DNA of 64,000 bases from Neoarius graeffei (GCF_027579695.1 NC_083570.1:12810551-12874550), one strand, 5' to 3'; shown: positions 45,031 to 55,693, numbered from the stretch's first letter. The notes: generated from the sequence alone by a model not told the origin. A program made the numbers and translations.

Positions 45031-46394
45031 GGTATAACCACAACCAGAACGAAATCACAAATTACCTTTTCGAAAGTAGAGTACTTGAATAGAATGTAGG
45101 CTTCAGTCCTTCCAACAGAGACGTTTGCTTCCAAATCCAACTTCAACAATCCAAGTTCCGGGTAGTGACTTTACTACACGCACCTACGTCCTCTTATCCA
45201 TCTGTCCAGCCAATGAGGAGTGTTCGTTTTGCGTCACATGCCATTGCGTCAGGCAACCTGACCAATCAACAACTTACAGTGGCTAGGTCTCGTTTCTTCC
45301 TGTAGACCCCATGGGAACAAAAAAAAAATTATAATGTATGGAAGTCAACGGAGAGATAACTTATTTTATACGGTAGTTCAGATTCCCTTATGCATTGGAT
45401 TTAATACATGATGATTAACTTTTATGACAACCCTGCACACCAACAAAGTGTTGTTTTTCGACAGACAGTAAAAGTTACGTTACGTTTTCTGTTTTCTGTG
45501 CAACCTCTGAACTAGGCTAACAGAGTACTGCATTAAACGTGTTGCTGATCTTTGCAGCCTACAAAAGTAGGCCCTCACTTGAGGTTTTATCCACCAACAT
45601 ATTTCATCAAATAAAACATGGGGAAATCCGTACTGCTGTTATGCCGCCGTTCTGAGGCACAAATACACAGACATTTTAACAGAGAACACCGTCACCTACA
45701 CGACATATATAGCGATATGGGGTAATCATGCGTAACCTCGGGGCTATGGCGTTAGCCATGCTAAGGTATGCTACATAGCATTATATCAAGAGCGTGCTAA
45801 ATCACAACAAAGGTGAAAGAATTATGTACGAGTTCTTTGTCAGATGGGAGACTGGAAAAGACGTGTTTTAGAGATACCAACAACGATTCACTTCGTATAA
45901 TGTAGCCGGTGACCGGAGATGGAGATGGTTGCACGCATAGCAGCTAACTGCTAGGTGAATAGTGAAACATACATTGCATCATAGAACTCAAACAACCAGA
46001 ATAAAATAACACATTACCTGATCGCACGTACTGTAAATCCAGATAACGTACACTGGCGCTGGTAGTTCTAAATCCAACAAGGAGACTCGGTGAAATTTTC
46101 AAATAGCTAAATAAAAGGGCTATCGTAGCATCCATTAAGTCCGCCATTTTGTTAATTTGCCTTAGAGCTGTTTGAAAGCACAGAGAATTCTGGGTAATGT
46201 GCAGGATGATGATGATGCATCGAAGCTACCTAGCTGGACTTTTATTTTTAGAAATAAGAGGAGAAGAGAAGTGGATTTTTGTATTGCAGCAGATTTTGTT
46301 AGTGGTACAGGGTGGATTTGGTTGTTGTTGGGACAAAGTACAAATAAGTTGATCAATGGAACATATGTTGATCAATGGAGCTGGGTGTGAGTGA
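45031..46394. other. Unassigned sequence, 5' region of the outer element
   Basis: Non-coding. Two stretches near 45060-45150 and 46010-46090 share the phrase CCAAATCCAAC/CTAAATCCAAC next to attacct, which on the minus strand could be alternative leader exons with GT donors. This is not proven. Confidence 0.3.
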
Positions 46395-46712
46395 GTTGGG
46401 GCAACAATAGGGATAATGTACCAGAAGTATGTGCATGAGAAAATGTAGTTGGGGCAACAATAGGGATAATGTATCAGAAGTATGTGCATGAGAAAATGTA
46501 GTTGGGGCAACAATAGGGATAATGTATCAGAAGTATGTGCATGAGAAAATGTAGTTGGGGCAACAATAGGGATAATGAACCAGAAGTATGTGCATGAGAA
46601 AATGTAGTTGGGGCAACAATAGGGATAATGTACCAGAAGTATGTGCATGAGAAAATGTAGTTGGGGCAACAATAGGGATAATGTACCAGAAGTATGTGCA
46701 TGAGAAAATGTA
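46395..46712. repeat. Minisatellite, six 53-bp units
   Basis: Head-to-tail units begin GTTGGGGCAACAATAGGG at 46395, 46448, 46501, 46554, 46607 and 46660, differing at one or two positions. The long minus-strand open frame across it is a by-product of the period. Confidence 0.97.
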
Positions 46713-47990
46713 GGCATTATTGTAATGCAGCATGTTTTGAGGGCAAAATGTGTGACCACAACTTAAGGGTCAAACTTTTGTTGCTGCTCTGCCATATTAT
46801 CAGGAGCCAATTTGCACCACACAAAAGACTGTGCACCAAGTCACAACGACCCATTGCCAAACCATGTTCACCCTCTTCATATGATATCTTGGCTGCAGCC
46901 TGCTCATTACAGATCACTTGAATTCCACAAAAAACATCACCACTTACAATCCAAACAAATTTAGCCTACAAGTTTATTTCTGCAAACCAGCCACACTCTA
47001 CCGACATTGCACTAACTAGAAAAACATTTAACCTGTCCATTTTGCTTTCACCATTCCCTTCTTGCCCAGTAAAATATCTTTTACATTTAACACTCAAAAT
47101 GCTTCCTTTCTTTCGTTCTTAATGGGGTCTCCTGGAATTGAGTTGGAGGCGCCTGAAATAACCAATAGAAGAAAAATACTGAAAATAAAAATGTTCAACT
47201 AATTACGTTATATATTACAAATAAAATGCTATATATCCGCTTTGAAAAGAAAACATCCACATAACTGAAGGCTATAGGCTGCTGATCAAAATATAGAATA
47301 TGTGACACTGTGCAATCTCTATAAAATCTAAAAAATGTGTATGGGGTCATGAGAAATTGGTGATGTAAAAATGGGGTCCCAGGCCAAAAAAGGTTGGCAA
47401 CCACTGCTTTAGACAGTCAAAACACATTACTCAGGAATGTACATGGGTTTGTCGCCTATTTTTGTGAAAATTTCCTTGCAACATATCTCACAACTCAACA
47501 TAGACTAGCCTATTTATCTGGCCTACCAATTACAGTATGCACACATTTCTGTTGACCATATGGTGTATGTTTTCAATGTGTGAGGGTTGGATTCCAAGAC
47601 AAAACCAAAATGGCATGACATAACAATGCATGACAAAAGGAAAGTTATGTGACAGTTTACTATGGCAAAAAAAATAGGCTACAAGTACAAAAGAGGTTGA
47701 AATAAAAGATTAAAAGATAATTTAGCCAGCGTCAGGAAAGCAGCTGTATAGTATAGTTCTCAGAACAAAACAAAAAAAAACAACCAAACATAATGTTGTG
47801 TGGAGGTTATAGTGTAACCAAATGATGACGTTTCAGTTGGTTAGTTACCTCAACGTTTCGGGGACGTTTGGCTTCATTAGGTTTCTGCATAACCATGAGG
47901 AAACGTTCTCTAAATGTTTGTTGGTTACGTTCTAACAAACCTTTAGAGAACCATAGGCTAAGGGTACATTAATGTTCTGTGTTACTAGGG
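46713..47990. other. Terminal region of the outer element, with a hAT-like end
   Basis: At 47380-47400 the minus strand reads CAGTGGTTGCCAACCTTTTT, a hAT/Charlie-type terminus; its partner was not located. From 47800 to 47985 there are subterminal motifs of the outer element (ACGTTT, GGTTAC, AACGTTC). No genes were seen. Confidence 0.4.
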
Positions 47991-48132
47991 AGTATCTCTG
48001 TAGATAGATAATTGAATTTCAAAAATGTGTTTTAGTAAATAATTCTTTTTAAAATGGGGGGCAACTGTGGTGGCAAGAAATACTTTTACAGTGGCAACTG
48101 TCACCTTTTGCCACCCCTTAATACCGCGCCTG
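47991..48132 (+). mobile_element. 3' remnant of the hAT MITE, duplicate copy
   Basis: Matches 12768-12909 with a few percent differences and is followed by the same CCTGTTAG duplication (48133-48140). Its left part is replaced by the end of the outer element. Confidence 0.9.
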
Positions 48133-48140
48133 CCTGTTAG

Positions 48141-48822
48141 TGATCATGATTGACTACAGCTGGTAGCTTCTCTGTGCCTTCATAAAAACGGTTTGTTTAC
48201 AGCACTCATTGAACTGACCAACACACAGTAAAATGGGAAAGTCCAAGGAGCTCAGTGCAGATCTGAGAAAGAGGATCACAGATGTACACAACTCCGGAAT
48301 GTCTCTTAGAGACATTTCTAAACAACTGCAGATCCCAAGATCAGTTCAAACAATTGTAGGTAAGTTACTGGGAGGTGTAGTCCCTTTGCCAATCCACTGT
48401 ACTTCAAGAAAACCCAAACTGTCACCCTCAGCTGAAAGGAAATTGGTTCCGATGGTCAGGAAAAACCCAGGAACTACCATGGCACAGTCCTGCAATGAAC
48501 TGGAAGCTGATGGATCACTGTCTACAGTTCAGTGAGTTTTATATCACCATGGACTAAGAGGCTGCTATCCAAGAAATAACCCTCTGCTCCAAAATTGACA
48601 TCTTCAAGCTTAACTAAAGTTTGAAGCTGACCAGATGGGCAAAGAAAAAGCCTTCTGGAGGAAAGCTGAGTCAGATGAGACAAAAATTGAGATGTTTGGC
48701 CACAGTGGCCACCATATACAGAGGGACACTGTACCAGCTGGTGGTGGTGGCAGGATCATCATGCTCTGGGGCTGTTTTACTGTTTTACATGCTCTGGTGC
48801 TGTGGAAGACGGCTGCCTCTCC
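48141..48822 (+). pseudogene. Tc1 transposase, duplicate copy
   Basis: From ATG 48233: MGKSKELSADLRKRITDVHN, SLRDISKQLQIPRS, LSPSAERKLVPMVRKNPGTT, then a frame break and FWRKAESDETKIEMFG and GGGGRIIMLWGCF. It lacks the hairpin insertion and MITE of copy 1, so it shows the pre-insertion state at both sites. It is truncated by LINE sequence near 48823 at the same point as copy 1. Confidence 0.85.
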
Positions 48823-50106
48823 AGTAGCTCTGTAGTTTTTAGTTCTTTAAACCTCTTTTTTTTCCATTTTTTTACTTTTCTGCTCTTCTTATGAAGACAG
48901 TGTGTTTTTCTTCATATTCCATGGATATTTTTAACTTTAACATGCAACCAGGAGCCAGTCTTCTTGCTTATTCGAGAGAGGAGCTGCTGGCCCTGAAAAC
49001 AATGGGGCAGGCCGGGATACGACACCACATCCCGGCGGAGCTGAGGAGGAGACCCAGGGGCTGCAATGCTGGGGCTAAGCTAAAGGCTAGACTAGCAGAC
49101 AACCAGTGGCACTGCAAACCATCTATTCCCTCCATTATAACGGGGAATGTGAACTTGCTGCCGAACAAGGTTGACAAGCTATCCACACTGAACAACCAGC
49201 GGACTTACTGTGAGAGCAGCTTGTTTATTTTTATGGAGACATGGCTAACCCACCTTGTACTGGATGGTAACGTGGACCTGCGTGGATTCACTGCTGTGAG
49301 AGCCGACAGAGACACTAAAGTATGCGGGAAAAGCAAAGGTGGGGGACTCATCATCTACGTGAACAACCGCTGGTGTAACCGCGGACATATCTCCGTAAAG
49401 ACAGTTTTATGTTGCCCGGACTTGGAGCTGCTAGCCGTTAGCCTGCGGCCATATTATCTGCCGAGGGAGTTCAGTCACGTGATCACCATCTGTGTTTACA
49501 TCCCTCCGAGGACAGACGCAGCCGCTGCATGTGAGAGGATTCACTCTATCACAGCAAGGCTGCAGACACAGCACCCTGCGGCATTTATGATCATTTATGG
49601 GGACTTTAATCATGCTACTTTGGACTCTACTTTGGCTGCTTCCCCACTAGGGAAGTCTGACCACAACCTGGTTTGTCTATGGCCGAAGTACATCCCCCTG
49701 GTCCAAAGACAGCCTGCAACAACTAGCTCCATCAGGAGGTGGTCCCCTGAAATGGAAGATGCCATCAGAGACTGTTATGACACCACGGACTGGGATGTGC
49801 TGCTTAGCCGACACTGTAAGGACATAGAGGGGCTGACACACTGTCTGACAGATTACCTCAACTTCTGTGCAGACATGGTCTCCCCAGCAAAGACTGTACG
49901 GTGTTACCCTAATAAAAAGCCACGGGTAACACAGGAAGTCAAAGCTGTCCTCAACAAGAAGAAGGCCACCTTCAGGAGCAGGAATAGGGAGGTGATGAAA
50001 GCAGCACAGCAGCTGCGTGAAACGCTGCGTGAGGGAAGCTAAGGACAGCTACAGGAGAAAGATGGAGCAGAAGCTGAAGGAGAACAGCATGAGGGAGGTC
50101 TGGGAA
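48823..50106 (+). pseudogene. LINE endonuclease and following region, duplicate copy
   Basis: The ORF from ATG 48921 carries the same endonuclease motifs as copy 1 (IITGNVNLLPNKVDKL, METWL, YGDFNHATL, LGKSDHNLV). About 135 bp present in copy 1 are deleted near 49642. It continues beyond the copy 1 break with RRWSPEMEDAIRDCYDTTDW and VRCYPNKKPRVTQEVKAVLN, shifts frame near 50035 (REAKDSYRRKMEQKL), and stops at Penelope-like sequence near 50107. No reverse transcriptase domain is left. Confidence 0.8.
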
Positions 50107-50523
50107 GGTGTGAAAACCGTCTATCTTCATCTTAACAACAAAGATCTATCTTCATGCTGTCTATACCTTCATCTTCACAACAAAGGACACTCATTTCAGG
50201 ATTGCAACATACGCATTTTAGCCAGAGAGGATCGTTGGTATGAGCGAGGAGTTAAAGAAGCCATTTTTGTCAACCTGGAACGGCCATCACTGAACAGAGG
50301 TGGGGGTCTAAGACATCATTTATCAGCCACCTACAATGCAGTCCTTGGCACACTTCCGAGACAACTGAATGCACACCAAAATCCAGTTGTTTTCAGTGGC
50401 ATACAGGAGGACAGAGAGAATCAGCATTCCATTGATCACCTTAATGGGCAATCCATTGATCACCCTAACGACTCTCAAGGCCATTCACATTCAGCCCCCA
50501 GTGACCCACACCAACAGGATGAC
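50107..50523 (+). pseudogene. Penelope-like element: C-terminal endonuclease end
   Basis: The frame encodes LHLHNKGHSFQDCNIRILAR, EDRWYERGVKEAIFVNLERP and NRGGGLRHHLSATYNAVLG, the conserved end of the GIY-YIG endonuclease of Penelope-like retroelements in fish. A small internal repeat of TATCTTCATCTT precedes it. Reverse transcriptase is absent. The element's tail resumes at 51251 and 52267 after two MITE insertions. Confidence 0.75.
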
Positions 50524-50526
50524 TCA

Positions 50527-51247
50527 GGCCAAGTTTACATTAGACCGTATCTGTCTCGTTTTCTTCGCGGATGCACTGTCCGTTCACATTAAAACGCCGG
50601 GAAATGCCGGGAAACGGGAATCCGTTAGGGCCGACGTATTCAACCCAGTTCGTATTTGAACTGTTGCTGTGTAAACATTGAGGATACGCGGATACGCTGT
50701 GCTGAGCTCTAGCTGACGTCGTCATTGGACAACGTCACTGTGACATCCACCTTCCTGATTCGCTGGCGTTGGGATCACACACACAGCGGCTCAGTCCCGA
50801 ATCACTGCTCGTGCGCTTCACTCGCGCGCTCTGTGAGCTGTGCAGGGCCGGAGTGCGCACCCTCCAGAGGGCACTCGCTGTTCAGGGCGGAGTGATTTGG
50901 AGCGCAGGAGGAAGCGCTGAGCCGCACTGAGGTTTATTTACACATTTCAACCTCCTTCAGGCGCTTAAACTCAGTGAGAACATGAACATCACAGCCAAGT
51001 GTGTTTATCTGCTGGAGAAGGTGTTCGCTTGCCATCCTTCCACTTCCAAGTGGTAAGTGACTTGCGCATGCCCGATATGCACTGGGATCATGTGACGTGC
51101 CATCTAATTAGTCATGTGATTAGCGTATTAGTGGATTGGCATTGCTGTGTGCACGCGAATCGTGTATTGGCATTGCTGTGTGCACGCGAATCGTTTTAAA
51201 AACGTTAATCTGATGATCCGCTGATTCAAAATAATGTAAACAGGGCC
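50527..51247. mobile_element. MITE, GGCC..GTTTACATTA ends, copy 1
   Basis: Ends GGCCAAGTTTACATTA and, inverted, GGCCCTGTTTACATTA, flanked by TCA on both sides (3-bp duplication). The interior (agaccgtatctgtctcgttt, tgtgacatccaccttcctga) matches the copy at 61485-62175. This is PIF/Harbinger-like by duplication length. Confidence 0.75.
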
Positions 51248-51297
51248 TCAATGACACCTTAGATGAGCTTTTCATCCATGAGAGGATAAATAAAGTA

Positions 51298-52266
51298 GAG
51301 TGGGGGAAAAAGCCCCCGTGGGGTAATACGCCCCCGGCCTGTTTTACCCAAAATAACCACCAGATGGCGCAAAGTTACATTTCTATTGTTGATATGGACT
51401 GGCTTGACAACGGGGATATACAAATATCCACTGTGGATCGCATATCAGCAACGCAGGGGAGAGAGATCAAATTTCATGGTAAGTGATATAATTTTCAGAT
51501 ATCAGTAAAACTGTATTTAGATAGCTGCTATTTCGTCAGATATCACAGCTGTGTATGTGGTATGAGTAGACAAGTCAGAACGTTAAAAAAATACATTAGG
51601 TATAAAAAGTTGAATCACATTTTGAAAGTAAGACCCTTTTTTGTAAAAGTGTAGTCTGTGGGGTAAAATGCCCCCTTAATGGCGGGGTAAATGGCCCCTA
51701 GGGGGCATCGTTTCCTTTTATCATAATTACTGTATTTCATACATTTCTGAATAGCAGATACATAGTTTTTAATAACATCTCGCTTACCTGATTGAGTAAA
51801 GCAAGTAATTTGAACTTAATATTAAAAAAATATTAATATTAGCATTATTTATTGATGCACTTGTTTTTGGTTAATTCATGTTCAATCCACACAAAATTAT
51901 ATTGAAATTAAAATGCGAAATATAATAAAATAATGCATCTATTCATTAATTCAGGGATATTTTCTTGTTTCTTTCACATTATAGGCTTAAGTAAACACTT
52001 TTGCTATCCAAACAGCTTTTTTTGAGTGAAGGGGCCTATTGCCCCACCTCAGGGGGCCTTTTACCCCACTGGGGGGGTAAAAGGCCCCCTTGGCACAATG
52101 TTTGTTTTTGTTAAAAAAAAAATTAAGTATTAACTTTAGGCAAACTTTAGGTGGCATTATTGTTCATGTCACTGTTGTCAAAAACTATGATAAAACTAAA
52201 CACATGGTTCATTTCAACTTGGAGAAAAACTGAATTTTCCTTAAGGGGGGCTTTTTCCCCCCACTC
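51298..52266. mobile_element. MITE with GAGTGGGGG terminal repeats at a TA
   Basis: Ends GAGTGGGGGAAAAAGCCCCC and, inverted, GAGTGGGGGGAAAAAGCCCC, flanked by TA. The interior repeats G/C clusters such as ggggtaaaatgcccccttaa and ttttaccccactggggggt. Non-coding. Confidence 0.75.
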
Positions 52267-52390
52267 TACTCTACCTGATACTCCCTACTAGTCAGACAGA
52301 ACTGAAGAAGCCTTTCGGATGAGAGGTGAAACGTTTTCAAGAATCTTCAAGCAAGTCCAGTTGCTCTCTTTTACCACCCACAGTGGAATC
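52267..52390 (+). ncRNA. Penelope-like tail with hammerhead-like motif
   Basis: CTGAAGA at 52302-52308, a potential helix II (AGCCTTTC / GAGAGGT) and GAAAC at 52328-52332 fit the CUGANGA...GAAA core of hammerhead ribozymes, which are known in Penelope-like elements. Position after the endonuclease end supports this. Helices I and III were not verified. Confidence 0.45.
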
Positions 52391-52672
52391 ATCTTGTGTT
52401 TCTTCACCACTGATTGCTATCATTGTAAAAGTGCATAGCGTGTTAAACACAGAAATGCCATTGTGTAATTAACACTGTAAGATGTCATATGGTGGGAAAT
52501 ACAAGCGAGTCAGTTTAATTTCAAATTCAGCAGAAGTTGTGCTTTAGCCAATGAGAAGCCTCCACTGGGCAGCCAATCAGAAGTCTGTGTTCAAGCAAAC
52601 GTCCTTTTAAAATGATATGAACAGGAGCCGCCATTTTGTTTTGGGGCGCTTCTAGGGGTGGGTCCCTTGTAG
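52391..52672 (+). repeat. Duplicated TRIM upstream region, distal copy
   Basis: 282 bp matching 55694-55964 closely: gtgtttcttcaccactgatt, aatacaagcgagtcagttta, agccaatgagaagcctccac, aacaggagccgccattttgt. It contains CCAAT-box-like gccaatgag and gccaatcag. The distal copy carries an extra ttgtgcttt after cagcagaag. Confidence 0.9.
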
Positions 52673-53329
52673 TGGGACAGAGTTTAAAAATGACTGGTGG
52701 AAGTTGTAGAGATGGGATTTATGGCTCTTTGATGGGATCCGCATCTTTGTGATCCGTTCTTTGAAAAGACCCGTTCAAAAGACTGGCTCATTTGGTTCTT
52801 TTTAAATATTTATTCAGTTTTAAGCAGACAGCGTCTAAAGAAGCCAGATCCCTCTGCTTAGACAGTGACATCAATATTTCTGGACATCCCTTTTATGTAA
52901 AGCAACCTAGACTTACATTATTGTAACCCCTAAACGCTCATAAATAACCATTAAAAAACAATGAGGGCTTCAATGAATGTCCACAGAACGGCTTTTCTGT
53001 AAAAAAAAAAAAAGAACCCACTCAAGAACATAGTTATCAAGAACGCAAGAATATTTTATAGAAAAACACTTGTTTTACAAAAATATTTAAAGGATATGGG
53101 ACATGGATTTTTTTCTGGGCATAATTATGTATAAAGGACATAAGAAATGCCATCTAAATCACTGCAGGGCGTCAAAAATGTGAAAATCATCACATTATTC
53201 AAGTTTTTTTTTATACATCAGCGTAAAACAAGGATTCCTTAATGAGCTAGGTGGTCACGTGACCCGTGACGTAACAAAAACTTTCCAAGGAGCCAGCGCT
53301 TGGGAATCTAATGTAAACAGGTTACCGAA

Positions 53330-53523
53330 ATGGACACCATCGACAGTGATATTCCCGATGTTTCACAGAGATGTGAAGTTAGACCTTATCAATTCGAACC
53401 GATAGCTGGAAATTCACATGAACATGGATCTTGTATTTACTCTGACGGATCAGATGATTCTGAGAGTGAGGGTTCATTCAATCCCCATGAAACTGAAAGC
53501 GGTCGGCTCGATAACACTTCCTG
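53330..53523 (+). CDS. P2X7 ballast-like N-terminal exon in the second TTAA element
   Basis: From ATG 53330: acidic MDTIDSDIPDVSQRCE, VRPYQFEPIA, Ser/Asp-rich tail, then LDNTSW and a GT donor (gtaagt). The PYxFEP motif and a Trp near the exon end match the start of the P2X7-like gene at 39549 (PYLFEP, WW) and of other stand-alone ballast-domain proteins. Downstream exons with the cysteine motifs were not found, so this is a remnant. No stop within the exon. Confidence 0.55.
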
Positions 53524-53789
53524 GTAAGTTAAAAACAATTCTGCTCAAAGGCTAATGATCTGTTGAAAGAAGTATTATTTTTGTATCATACATTGAAAGT
53601 TCATCATAGATCTAGCTAAAGTCCGTTGCAAGCTTTTTTTTTTTGCTGATATTTTTCAAGATTGATTGAGATACAATGCTTCCAGAGTCCGAGATGAAAA
53701 CATTCAAAATGGCGAAATGAGTCAGAATTATGATAATCAATAATTGATACACCCAAAATTATAATACTAATCCTTACCTCGGCTTTCAG

Positions 53790-53940
53790 TCGCTTAGCGA
53801 ATGCACCTCGGCATTTTTCCGCATGAGGCCCATGGTAAAACCACACTTCCAGGAGGGGCTGCCGTCTGCCTCCCAAGCCGGCCAAGAGCGCGCCTCGTCG
53901 GGCACGGCCAGGCGGGCGAATGCCCTGGTTCATCCGCCCT
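53790..53940 (-). other. GC-rich possible exon, minus strand
   Basis: A GC-rich open stretch between an acceptor-like tttttagag and a donor-like gtaagg encodes Arg/Gly-rich sequence with VWFYHGPHAEKC. It stands out from its AT-rich surroundings and may be an exon of the THAP gene or a foreign fragment. No family recognised. Confidence 0.3.
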
Positions 53941-54008
53941 CTCTAAAAAATAATGGTACAACTCCGAGTGAAGGTAAATTTGGCTTGGCAATTAATTTCG
54001 TTCAGTAC

Positions 54009-54206
54009 CTGAGTATTAAATTTGAAAGAATCCTCTGTGAAATGGTCCGAACACAGTTTGTGGGAAACAGTAGGTGCAAAGTTTTTTCTACGGCAGTAGT
54101 GAGCCCACACTTTCCTCAGCTTCGGGTCCTTGGGGAATGCAAAAAAACTTACTCCAGGGCATTTCTCATTGGAATTATTGCAGCCATAAGCAGCACAATA
54201 CACCAT
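54009..54206 (-). CDS. THAP-domain first exon of the second TTAA element
   Basis: From ATG 54206: MVYCAAYGCNNSNEKCPGVS (C4 and C9 of the finger), FFAFPKDPKLRKVWAHYCRR (conserved Pro and Trp), HKLCSDHFTEDSF (C-x2-H), then a GT donor. This is a complete start of a THAP DNA-binding domain. The rest of a transposase is missing. An in-frame ATG nine bases upstream is the alternative start. Confidence 0.8.
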
Positions 54207-55284
54207 GATGTCCAATGTATGATGTCCAATGTACTTTAAAGACTATAAAAACAATTTTCTTGTCATCCACTTCTCCATTCATCTACCCGCTTGTGCTGTG
54301 CCCGAAAGTTTTTGTGACGTATGATCACGTGACAGCGGCTCTTCCGGTTGTAGAAAATGCATATCGGAAGTCGAGCAGAAATGCCATATAATCATCACGA
54401 ATATAACGATTTTGCTGAATTTAATAGATGATTTTGTATTTGTTGATGCAATTAATTCATATTTTTAATGGAAAGAAACTGATATAGCGTGCATTTATGT
54501 TTCATGTCCCATATCCTTTAAGTCTGAGATACAAAATAGATACAACTACAATAAATATAAACACAAGAACTAGTTATCACACAAGAACATTTTAATAGAA
54601 AAAAACAAACTTTCTATATTAAAAATATTGAAATTGTAACAAAAATAGATACAACTAAACAGTCAGATAAATAGCTAAAGTTATAACAAGAACACAAGAT
54701 TATTTTAATAGGAAAAACCAAACTATTAACGCAAAAAATATATTATTATTAGAAAAATAGATACTAGATAAACAGATAAATAAATAAAATACACAAAAAT
54801 AGAACAAACAAAATGACGATAGAATAAATTAAATGTACGTCCGTGCAAAGTAGTTTTCCCAAAATATTATCATTAATATCACACAACAACATTATAAACT
54901 ATATACAAAACAATTTGAACTATTAGGCAAACAGAGAAAACTTGAATAAATAAAAACTCTGACGACCACCTCCCACTCCCCGATTTCACATATTTGTCTG
55001 ATGGCTACATTTGCATATCAGACAAATAGGCACCACCGTGCCTCACCGTAACCTTTCCCTAACTCAGTGAAGGGAGGAGGAGTAAAGGAGGAGCTTTTTC
55101 ATCTGAAACACAGACAGTACAGAAAAAGAATGACAGAAAGAACGGCTCCCCCAGCTCGAGACTCGGTTCTCATCGTTCATGCGTAGGAGCCGTTCAAAAG
55201 AATCGGTTCGTTCACGAACGTCACAACACTAAAGTTTAGATTTCAGTGTGTATCCTGGATATCACTCAGTGCTCAAATTCTTTT

Positions 55285-55505
55285 ATACAATACCAACTGT
55301 TTTGAGATGCGTTGCTGTCATGAAATTTCAAATGAGCCAATATTTGGCATGAAATTTCAAAATGTCTCACTTTCGACATTTGATATGTTGTCTATGTTCT
55401 ACTGTGAATACAATATCAGTTTTTGAGATTTGTAAATTATTGCATTCCGTTTGTATTTACAATCTGTACTTTGTCCCAACTTTTTTGGAATTGAGGTTGT
55501 ATATT
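55285..55505. repeat. Fragment of a common fish DNA-transposon end
   Basis: It ends with caacttttttggaattgagg ttgta, the inverse of the TACAACC..AATTCCAAAAAAGTT terminus common in fish genomes, preceded by aatgtctcactttcgacatt. The other end is missing. Confidence 0.5.
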
Positions 55506-55693
55506 TTTGGCCCTGTTGATTTCAGAAAACCCAAAGAAATTGTTTTTTGTTGTTGTTGTTTTTAAGATGTGTACTATACAATTATTCTGCCACAGAAAAA
55601 GAACAGTTCAGAGAAATCACTGAAAGCCCAAATACTGCCATTACATTCATATCCAAGATGACATTCAGGTCACTGTATAGCATTGTGTTTGCC

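Larger units (their letters stand above)
15878..47990 (-). mobile_element. Outer 32-kb CACTA/EnSpm-like DNA transposon carrying nested elements
   Basis: The limits are set by breaks in the duplicated flanks: the LINE of copy 1 stops at 15877 and the hAT/Tc1/LINE composite resumes at 47991. Near the ends are repeated short motifs (GGTTGCC and AACGTT types at 15880-16130; ACGTTT and GGTTAC types at 47800-47985). The left end reads GTTCCCAGAATGTTC and the right end, inverted, CCCTAGTAACACAGAAC, so terminal repeats are weak. The element's own minus-strand genes are a Tnp2-like transposase (41538-43461) and a DUF4806-type gene (16560-41031). Naming it CACTA-like rests on transposase resemblance only. 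No target duplication is visible. Confidence 0.5.
53091..54517. mobile_element. Second TTAA-flanked (Kolobok-like) element with P2X7-like and THAP exons
   Basis: The ends AGGATATGGGACATG and its inverse are flanked by TTAA (53087-53090, 54518-54521). 1427 bp. It keeps the first exon of a P2X7-ballast-like gene on the plus strand and the THAP first exon on the minus strand, facing each other, while the transposase core is gone. The sequence is unlike the 17876-40075 element, so it is a separate family. Confidence 0.8.
52708..55230. mobile_element. Non-autonomous hAT-type element
   Basis: The left end AGAGATGGGATTTATGGCTC and right end, inverted, AGTGTTGTGACGTTCGTGAA with GAACCGATTC-type subterminal motifs belong to a widespread fish hAT family. 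Flanks GAAGTTGT and AAAGTTTA are only partly alike, so the 8-bp duplication is uncertain. It contains a TTAA element (53091-54517) and AT-rich filler at 54522-54960. Confidence 0.55.

Noticed and set aside
46395-46712. Possible CRISPR array
   Set aside because: The units are directly adjacent with no unique spacers, and the genome is eukaryotic.
46226-46759. A 177-codon minus-strand open frame with a repeating FSCTYFW-type motif
   Set aside because: It is read through the 53-bp minisatellite; the periodic protein is a by-product of the DNA repeat.
15878-47990. A single giant Kolobok element covering the whole 32 kb
   Set aside because: The TTAA-flanked TIRs lie inside, at 17876 and 40075, within an intron of another element's gene.
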